This document shows positions 33,740-38,934 of a stretch of DNA of 38,934 nucleotides, in pieces. The DNA lies in NCBI GenBank assembly GCA_002425405.1, contig DIME01000130.1:1-38934 (forward strand), written 5' to 3'. Made by a program: the position numbers and the translations under genes. Below the pieces are notes generated by a model. That model was not told the origin of the DNA, did no database searches, and saw nothing but the letters and a program-made list of their open reading frames with translations. The number at the start of each line of letters is the position of its first letter. The first letter of the stretch is position 1. The stretch is from Candidatus Accumulibacter vicinus (GTDB lineage Bacteria > Pseudomonadota > Gammaproteobacteria > Burkholderiales > Rhodocyclaceae).

Positions 33740-34363
33740 TTACAGTCTGAAACCGAAGTGCTTCAGCAACTGTGCCGTTTCGCATAGCGGCAAACCCATC
33801 ACGCCGCTGTAGCTGCCCGCCAGATACTCGATGAACATGCCGGCACGCCCCTGGATGCCGTAAGCGCCGGCCTTGTCCATCGGTTCGCCGCTGGCGACAT
33901 AGCGACGAATCTCGTCATCATCGAGAAGGCGAAAGCGCACCTCGCTAATCGACAGGGCCAGTTCGATGCAATCTTCGAAGCCGATGGCTACCGCCGTCAG
34001 GACTCGATGCGTATTGCCGGAAAAGCGCTTCAGGATACGCCTGGCATCTTCGGCGTCACACGGTTTGCCGATCAGTTCGCCGGCCAGTTCGACCGTAGTG
34101 TCCGCGGCCAGGACCGGTTGCGGGAAGAGCTTTCGCCAACGGACAACACGACAGCCATGTTCCGCCTTGCTGCGAGCAATACGCTCGACGTAGCTCGTCG
34201 GGTTCTCGCCGGGCAGCGGCGTTTCGTCCAGGGCAGGGTCGTCACGAGGTGAATTGCGTGGCACGATGGTATCGAAAGCAACACCGATTTGCGTCAGCAG
34301 TTCGCGCCGACGTGGGCTGCGCGAAGCCAGATGCAGGCGCGAATACGGCATCTGGACGGACAT
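33740..34363 (-). CDS. maf: Maf-family nucleoside triphosphate pyrophosphatase (YhdE-like, dTTP/UTP)
   Basis: House-cleaning nucleotide pyrophosphatase of 207 residues. It has the family N-terminus SRLHLASRSPRRRELLTQIG, ADTTVELAGELIGKP, a GNTHRVLTAVAIGF strand and the late segment AYGIQGRAGMFIEYL. The overall pattern is closer to YhdE (dTTP/UTP) than YceF (m7GTP); this is by family likeness only. The ATG at 34363 shares one base with the rlmH stop (TGATG). Confidence 0.92.
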   Translation of the reverse strand: MSVQMPYSRLHLASRSPRRRELLTQIGVAFDTIVPRNSPRDDPALDETPLPGENPTSYVERIARSKAEHGCRVVRWRKLFPQPVLAADTTVELAGELIGKPCDAEDARRILKRFSGNTHRVLTAVAIGFEDCIELALSISEVRFRLLDDDEIRRYVASGEPMDKAGAYGIQGRAGMFIEYLAGSYSGVMGLPLCETAQLLKHFGFRL

Positions 34364-34833
34364 CAACCCTCCCTGTGGTAAGGATGATTGCGGACGATGC
34401 TGATCGCACGATAAAGCTGTTCGCAGAGAATCAGCCGCGCCAGGGCATGTGGCAAGGTCAGGCTCGACAAGCGGATCGCTTCGTCGGCCTGTAGTTTCAA
34501 GGTTTCGTCGATGCCATCGGCACCGCCGATGACGAAGGCCGTCGCACCCCCGGAACGCATCCAGCGAGCAAGGCGATCGGCAAGCTGCAGCGTCGGCAGA
34601 TCGACACCGCGCTCGTCCAGTATGACCATTCGCTGATAACCCTGCAAGGCCGTCAGCAGGCGGACCTTCTCGGCGGCAAGCAATTGTTCGCGGCTTTTCG
34701 ATCTCCGCGGTTCCGGTTTGACTTCGACGATCGACAGAGGCAATTCACGCGGCATGCGCTTGACGTACTCGGCGCAACCCTGGGCCACCCATACGGGCGG
34801 TTTGTGGCCGACGGCGAGAATGGCGAGTTTCAT
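34363..34833 (-). CDS. rlmH: 23S rRNA pseudouridine-1915 N3-methyltransferase RlmH
   Basis: SPOUT methyltransferase of 156 residues that modifies helix 69 of 23S rRNA in the assembled 70S ribosome. It has AEYVKRMPRELPLSIVEVKP, the knot segment FVIGGADGIDE, and the C-terminal LSLTLPHALARLILCEQLYR ending in NHPYHREG. Its ATG overlaps the rsfS stop (ATGA). The rsfS-rlmH pairing is standard. Confidence 0.96.
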   Translation of the reverse strand: MKLAILAVGHKPPVWVAQGCAEYVKRMPRELPLSIVEVKPEPRRSKSREQLLAAEKVRLLTALQGYQRMVILDERGVDLPTLQLADRLARWMRSGGATAFVIGGADGIDETLKLQADEAIRLSSLTLPHALARLILCEQLYRAISIVRNHPYHREG

Positions 34834-35213
34834 TCCTCACCGGTGACTGTAGCCCTGACGGCAATCCGCTGCACGCGTAACGGTCCCTTGCCACCCCACA
34901 ATTCTTCCAACTTGTAATAACTGCGCACCGCCGGCTGCATGACGTGCACGATGATGTCGCCGAGGTCGATCAGCACCCATTCGCCAACGGCCTCGCCTTC
35001 GCAGGAGAGGACTTGCCCGCCGGCGGCGCGGACCTTGTCCTGAACGTTCTGAGCCAGTGATTTGACCTGACGGTTGGAGTCGCCACAGGTGATGACCATG
35101 CGGTCAAAAAGTGCGGTCAGGCGACTGGTATTGATGACCTCGATATCTCGGCCCTTGATGTCTTCGAGCGCGTCGACCACGAGTTTTTCCAGTTGGGGCA
35201 ATGGGATGGGCAA
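34830..35213 (-). CDS. rsfS: Ribosomal silencing factor RsfS
   Basis: RsfS binds uL14 and blocks subunit joining when nutrients are scarce. The core reads VVDALEDIKGRDIEVINTS, DRMVITCGDSNRQVKSLAQ and EWVLIDLGDIIVHVMQPAVR, typical of the family. No ATG is available: TTG 35213 is chosen, and TTG 35201 is an alternative. TTG 35213 lies one base past the nadD stop (35215), which suggests coupling. The length of 127 residues is normal, with a short extra C-terminus (LRVQRIAVRATVTGEE). Confidence 0.93.
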   Translation of the reverse strand: MPIPLPQLEKLVVDALEDIKGRDIEVINTSRLTALFDRMVITCGDSNRQVKSLAQNVQDKVRAAGGQVLSCEGEAVGEWVLIDLGDIIVHVMQPAVRSYYKLEELWGGKGPLRVQRIAVRATVTGEE

Positions 35214-35214
35214 A

Positions 35215-35898
35215 TCAGCACTCCGGATAAAGGTGTTCGGTTTGAATATAAGCGATGACTTCGTCGGGCAACAAGTAGCGGGAACTGTAGCCCTTCGTCA
35301 GCAGGCCGCGAATCTGAGTCGCCGAGATCGCCAACTGGCTCATCGTGAAAGTGACGATACGTCCGGCAGGCGATGCGGCCAGCGCTGCCGGGCTGGCCGA
35401 GAAGCGGTCGCGATAGCAGCTCGCCAGCTCTGCCGGCAGACAGGCCCCATCGATCGGAAACCCAGGACGCTGCGCAACAGCGAGGTGCGCCAGATCGAAC
35501 AACGACCGCCAGCGATGCCAACCGGGCAAGCCGGCAAAGGCGTCGGCACCCACCAGCAGCACCAGCGGCCGTTGCTGCCCACACTGATCGACTTGGCGCA
35601 GGCGTTCCAGGGTTGGCACGGTGTAACTTGGCCGATCCGCTTCAACCTCGGCAGCATCGACTGAGAAGCGCGGGTTGTCGGCAATCGCCAGGCACACCAT
35701 CGCCAAGCGCTGCCGCGCGGTCACTTGCGGCCTGCTGCGCAGCGCCGGCTGACCGGCTGGAATCCAGCGCACGCCAGCGAGATCGAGACCATCGGCAGCC
35801 TCTTCGGCAAGACGCAGGTGACCGTAATGAACCGGGTCAAAAGTGCCACCAAAAATTCCCAGAGGCCGGTCGCTGGGGCGATCAGGAATGGTCTTCAA
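35215..35898 (-). CDS. nadD: Nicotinate-nucleotide adenylyltransferase NadD
   Basis: Converts nicotinate mononucleotide to deamido-NAD in NAD synthesis. The nucleotidyltransferase signature GIFGGTFDPVHYGHLRLAEE is near the N-terminus. A TFTMSQLAISATQIR segment (ISxTxxR-type) is near the end. No ATG lies before the signature, so the start is uncertain. TTG 35898 gives 227 residues and overlaps the upstream gene by 17 bases; TTG starts further up to 35955 overlap more. rsfS follows directly. Confidence 0.93.
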   Translation of the reverse strand: MKTIPDRPSDRPLGIFGGTFDPVHYGHLRLAEEAADGLDLAGVRWIPAGQPALRSRPQVTARQRLAMVCLAIADNPRFSVDAAEVEADRPSYTVPTLERLRQVDQCGQQRPLVLLVGADAFAGLPGWHRWRSLFDLAHLAVAQRPGFPIDGACLPAELASCYRDRFSASPAALAASPAGRIVTFTMSQLAISATQIRGLLTKGYSSRYLLPDEVIAYIQTEHLYPEC

Positions 35899-36658
35899 TG
35901 GTGATGAAAACGTCGCGATAACTGATGTAAAAGCTGGCAAACAGCGTTGGTGCAAGAACGAGGATCAGCAATACCGTCATCAGCACTGCCAACAGCGCTG
36001 CGCTGCCGGGCAGCAGGGTCGCCAGAATGCCGATGAAGAGCCCGGGCAGCAATGTCGCGACAACCAGGATGGCCAACGAATAAACCAGAAAGGCGCGCCA
36101 GTTGCGCAGGCAGGCGACGAAACTGAAGAAGAGCGCCTTGGCCGGCGGCAAGCCATGCCAGCCGACGAGTACCGGCGCATACCAATAGGCCATCATCAGC
36201 GGACACAGGAAGAGTAGCGCGATCTGGGTGGCCAGCAGCAGGCTGCCATCGTTTACCACCTCCTCAGCAGGTTTCTGGCCGGCCAGCATCATTGCCATCA
36301 GCGCACCGCCGTCGGCCAGCGCCGAAACGGCGAGAATCCCGACCGTCGCCGCTAGATAGAGGGTGCCCAGGATCAGCAAGCTGCGCAGGTTGCTGGCAAA
36401 GCCCGAGAACAGGAGCTGCAAAGAGAGGGGCGCACCTTGCTCGATGCGGCGGCAGGCATTCATCAGACTGACCGAAAAGGCCGGAATGCACAGCGTCGTC
36501 GCCACCGTGCCGAGTACGGGGATGATATTCACCAGAGCCATCAACACCCAATAGCTGACGACCAGAAAAGTGAGCATCAGGTGATTCTTGCGAAAGATCC
36601 GAAAACCATCGGCCAGCCAGCGCCAGCCTTGGGCAGCAGGAAGAGTCAGTGCTTGCAT
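35882..36658 (-). CDS. BPSS1780-type polytopic membrane protein (copy A)
   Basis: A hydrophobic protein of 258 residues with about six membrane segments. It starts with a short amphipathic stretch (AAQGWRWLADGFRIFRKN), characteristic of the BPSS1780-type family of betaproteobacteria. Later segments include VLMALVNIIPVLGTVATTL, LLFLCPLMMAYWYAPVLVG, and the C-terminal SFYISYRDVFIT, which closely matches the ending of its neighbour. ATG 36658 is chosen; longer frames upstream look non-coding. Function is unknown. It lies between nadD and its paralogue. Confidence 0.8.
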   Translation of the reverse strand: MQALTLPAAQGWRWLADGFRIFRKNHLMLTFLVVSYWVLMALVNIIPVLGTVATTLCIPAFSVSLMNACRRIEQGAPLSLQLLFSGFASNLRSLLILGTLYLAATVGILAVSALADGGALMAMMLAGQKPAEEVVNDGSLLLATQIALLFLCPLMMAYWYAPVLVGWHGLPPAKALFFSFVACLRNWRAFLVYSLAILVVATLLPGLFIGILATLLPGSAALLAVLMTVLLILVLAPTLFASFYISYRDVFITIEDHS

Positions 36659-36671
36659 GTCATCAGGTCGC

Positions 36672-37325
36672 TCAGACGGCAATGAAAATATCACGATAGG
36701 AGGCATACACCGAACCGGCAAGCACTGGCCCAAGGACCAGGAAGCCGAGCCCGATGGGCAACGCAGCGAAGAAGCAGAGTACCAGACTGATCAGACCGTA
36801 GACCAGAAAAACCAGGAAGTTCTTGAGGCAGGCATGGCAGCTCGCCTTGAGCGCGTCGACCGGCGGCAGTCTGTTGAAGACCAGCAGCGCCGATGCAAAC
36901 CAAATGGACAGGGCGATCAGCATGCAGAGCAGCAGCGACGGCAGTGTGCCCAGCAGCCCCCCCCCGAGCATGACCAGCATGTAGAACACGCCGAGCATCA
37001 CCAGGCCACCGGAGTGGCTCTGGAAAGCGGCGAAAAGATCACTGATTTCGAGTGTCTCGTTGCGCTCGACCTTCCTGCAGGCGAGCAAGAGGCCGGCAGC
37101 CAGCAGGGGCGTCAGCAAACATGCCGCGAGCTCGGCAAACCAGGGGATGATTGCCAAGCCGGACAGGATGACGAGCAGGATGATCGTCATCGCCATCCAG
37201 ACCCCCGGTTTGGCGAGAAAGATTGCCCAACCTTGTCTGAACCAGTCGAAGACATTGCCGACATCGACGCGGCGGCTGGCGCCGTTGAACATCGGCGCGG
37301 GGATCGGGAAGGTTTCGTGGACCAT
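36672..37325 (-). CDS. BPSS1780-type polytopic membrane protein (copy B)
   Basis: A 217-residue paralogue of the preceding gene product. The N-terminal motif VFDWFRQGWAIFLAKPGVW parallels the WLADGFRIFRKN segment of copy A, and both end in a YASYRDIFI/YISYRDVFI block. About five or six membrane helices follow. ATG 37325 is used, with 37292 as an alternative in-frame ATG. The genes are 13 bp apart on the same strand, suggesting an old tandem duplication. Function unknown. Confidence 0.8.
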   Translation of the reverse strand: MVHETFPIPAPMFNGASRRVDVGNVFDWFRQGWAIFLAKPGVWMAMTIILLVILSGLAIIPWFAELAACLLTPLLAAGLLLACRKVERNETLEISDLFAAFQSHSGGLVMLGVFYMLVMLGGGLLGTLPSLLLCMLIALSIWFASALLVFNRLPPVDALKASCHACLKNFLVFLVYGLISLVLCFFAALPIGLGFLVLGPVLAGSVYASYRDIFIAV

Positions 37326-37353
37326 GGGGGTGCAGACCTGAAGGTGGCTGATG

Positions 37354-38319
37354 CTAGCCGCCCTGAACGGCTGCGGCAAGCGGGCCGTCGTGACGGTCCA
37401 GTGTGCGCCGCGCCAGCAGGATGCTACGATAGGCATCCGGATCGCGTTTGATGACCAGTTCGCCGGACCGTGGCAGATGATGATCGTACAGGCGCGAGGC
37501 CCAGAAACGCAGTGCGGCTGCGCGCAGCAATGTTGGCCAGGCGGCCTGTTCGTTGGCCAGCAATGGACGTCGCCGGCCATAAGCGGCAAGCAGTGCGGCA
37601 CAACGTTCGCTGTCGAGCTCGCCGGTGGCAGTGGCACACCAGTCGTTCACGGTCACCGCCAGATCGAACAGCAGGTCGTCGACACCCGCAAAATAAAAGT
37701 CGAGCAAGCCGCTCACCTGGTCTCCGACAAAGAGAACGTTGTCGCGAAACAGATCGGCATGGATGATGCCACGCGGCAGGTTAATCGGCCGTGCGCGCTG
37801 CTGGTATCGCACTTCGTCACCTAACAGTTCGGCATCGTCCCGATCCAGCCAGGGCTCGATCTGTACGGCAATGCGTGCGCACCAAGCGCCATCGCGTTGA
37901 TGCGCCGACTGGCTCGGGCAGGTCTGCGCGGCGATATGCAGCTCGGCAAGCATGCCACCGATCGCCGCGCATTGTGCCAGGTTCGGGTTGCTCTCGGCAC
38001 TCCCCGGTAGCCGGCTGACGAGCACTGCCGGCTTGCCCTGGAGCTGGCCGACATACTCATGACGGCGGTTGGCAACAGGTGCCGGACAGGGAATGCCCCG
38101 CTCAGCCAGGTGCGCCAGCAGTCGCATGTGAAAAGAAAGTTGCTCGCCCGGAGCCTGCTCGAAAATGGTCAGTACGTAACGGCCAAGCGTCGTGTCGAGA
38201 AAGAAGTTCGTGTTCTGGACGCCTTCGGCAATTCCGGCGAGTGTCTGCAGAGTGCCTACTGCGTAGTCCTCAAGCCAGGCTGCCGCATGCTCGGCACTCA
38301 GCGGGGTGAACACCGACAT
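37354..38319 (-). CDS. thrB: Homoserine kinase, APH-fold type (ThrB)
   Basis: Phosphorylates homoserine in threonine synthesis. It is the aminoglycoside-phosphotransferase-fold type found in Pseudomonas and many betaproteobacteria, not the GHMP type of E. coli. Its 321 residues include the early GVQNTNFFLDTTLGRYVLTIFE and the catalytic loop GIIHADLFRDNVLFVGD. GLLDFYFAGVDDLLFDLAV, with the metal-binding Asp, follows. ATG 38319 is chosen over a TTG at 38328. thrC is not in the window. Confidence 0.93.
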   Translation of the reverse strand: MSVFTPLSAEHAAAWLEDYAVGTLQTLAGIAEGVQNTNFFLDTTLGRYVLTIFEQAPGEQLSFHMRLLAHLAERGIPCPAPVANRRHEYVGQLQGKPAVLVSRLPGSAESNPNLAQCAAIGGMLAELHIAAQTCPSQSAHQRDGAWCARIAVQIEPWLDRDDAELLGDEVRYQQRARPINLPRGIIHADLFRDNVLFVGDQVSGLLDFYFAGVDDLLFDLAVTVNDWCATATGELDSERCAALLAAYGRRRPLLANEQAAWPTLLRAAALRFWASRLYDHHLPRSGELVIKRDPDAYRSILLARRTLDRHDGPLAAAVQGG

Positions 38320-38362
38320 GGCGCTCAAGCGCGAATTGACGACAGCAAGAACGGATGAACCG

Positions 38363-38704
38363 TCAGAAGGTCCCGATCACCCAGGTGGGAACACTGACAT
38401 CGGGAGTCCCCATGGTCTCCCTGCTGAAGTTTCCGTCACCTTCCCGGTCAACCAGGTAGTAGGGAACACCGTGCGCCGGTGTCACCTTGATCTTGTAGAG
38501 TTTTCCCTTGATCCGATGTTCTTCGACGGTATCGCCTTCACGTTTGATGATCGTCACCTCCGGTTCCAATGCCGCATCAAAGGGAGCCATCTCCGGCGGC
38601 GGTGGCGGGACTGCCGGCAGGGGCTGCAAATCCGCCCGGTTCTGGGCAGGCGCTGGCGCGGCAGCGACCATCAGCAGGGCAAAGAGGGCAAGAAAGCGAC
38701 GCAT
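38363..38704 (-). CDS. DUF2782 family periplasmic protein
   Basis: Small secreted protein of 113 residues with a signal peptide (about 1-20, FLALFALLMVAAAPAPA). A Pro-rich linker (PLPAVPPPPPEMAPF) leads to a compact domain with VTIIKREGDTVEEHRIKGKL and YKIKVTPAHGVPYYLVDREG, the DUF2782 signature. In many betaproteobacteria it lies next to thrB, as here (43 bp). Function is unknown. An AGTATA on the plus strand at 38765-38770 reads TATACT on the minus strand and could be its -10. Confidence 0.85.
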   Translation of the reverse strand: MRRFLALFALLMVAAAPAPAQNRADLQPLPAVPPPPPEMAPFDAALEPEVTIIKREGDTVEEHRIKGKLYKIKVTPAHGVPYYLVDREGDGNFSRETMGTPDVSVPTWVIGTF

Positions 38705-38869
38705 GAGGAGTACCCCTGGGTGATTGATCGAGCAGTGAGCAGTTCACCGATCAAAGTGAATTGTAGTATAGATTGCGCAGCAGCCTGCGCTTGCCGAGCC
38801 GATGGCGACTGGGGCGTCGGCCTTACGGTCATGAGAAAGAACTCTGCGATAATGCCGGGGACTCGCCGG

Positions 38870-38892
38870 ACGGGCGGAAGCGACCCGCCCGT
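38870..38892. repeat. GC-rich hairpin near the right edge
   Basis: ACGGGCGG (38870-38877) and CCGCCCGT (38885-38892) form an 8-bp perfect stem with a 7-base loop. It lies in the 230-bp end region 38705-38934, which holds no complete gene. An ATG at 38917 on the plus strand could start a gene that runs off the window, but only six codons are visible. Confidence 0.4.
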
Positions 38893-38934
38893 GGCCTCAA
38901 CCCTTCCAATCTCTTTATGGCCCGCCCATGCCCA

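Noticed and set aside
36588..37451. Plus-strand frame of 287 codons opposite the BPSS1780-type genes
   Set aside because: Gln/Asp/Arg-rich antisense of hydrophobic helices; no family features.
1..38934. CRISPR arrays, tRNA or rRNA genes, prophage or transposase genes
   Set aside because: No regularly spaced repeats, tRNA cloverleaf, rRNA sequence, integrase or transposase frame was seen in the window.

Overview
The window is high-GC, densely coded chromosomal DNA from a Gram-negative bacterium. It carries tol-pal, type IV pilus, PlsB and queuosine genes, together with a MaeB-type malic enzyme, DUF2782 and BPSS1780-type proteins. The gene content and local orders (ybgC-tolQRA, pilBCD, and nadD-rsfS-rlmH-maf next to thrB) point to a betaproteobacterium, most plausibly Rhodocyclales or a Candidatus Accumulibacter relative. 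That placement is inference from gene content; no search was run.

Layout. 1-480: 5' part of an uncharacterised minus-strand gene. 790-5233 (+): tolB, pal, cpoB, queE, a PilZ gene and queC. 5249-6568 (-): a CNNM/CBS/CorC-type membrane protein. 6746-7656 (+): a good promoter, a structured leader and a membrane-anchored lytic transglycosylase. 7708-12257 (-): plsB and an EF-G-like GTPase. 12511-14799 (+): maeB. 14915-18739 (+): pilB-pilC-pilD. 18767-22653 (+): a compact, visibly AT-richer four-gene module of polyprenyl-phosphate glycosyltransferase, methyltransferase, small flippase-like protein and DUF2142 membrane protein. 22654-22809: a small inverted-repeat element. 22814-29640 (-): EamA, ruvC, ruvA, perM-like, ruvB, ybgC, tolQ, tolR and tolA, in transcription order. 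29764-33483 (-): comEA with a long basic tail, an IclR regulator and a QseBC-like two-component system. 33597-33725: a receiver-domain relic. 33740-38704 (-): DUF2782, thrB, two BPSS1780-type membrane proteins, nadD, rsfS, rlmH and maf, in transcription order.

Two points stand out. First, the Tol-Pal system is split. The ybgC-tolQRA half ends at 22814 on the minus strand and the tolB-pal-cpoB half starts at 790 on the plus strand. One inversion of roughly 0.5-22.8 kb would rejoin them, and a MITE-like element sits at one inferred breakpoint. Second, the module after pilD has the parts of a lipid-linked glycan transfer system: sugar loading on undecaprenyl phosphate, flipping, and a GT-C-like transferase, plus a methyltransferase. 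It is spaced as if co-transcribed with pilBCD. It is the best candidate here for an undescribed system, possibly modifying pilin, another envelope protein or lipopolysaccharide.

Most of the rest is housekeeping: envelope constriction, phospholipid and peptidoglycan metabolism, Holliday-junction processing, NAD synthesis and ribosome maturation. Many genes are joined by ATGA-type overlaps, which suggests translational coupling.
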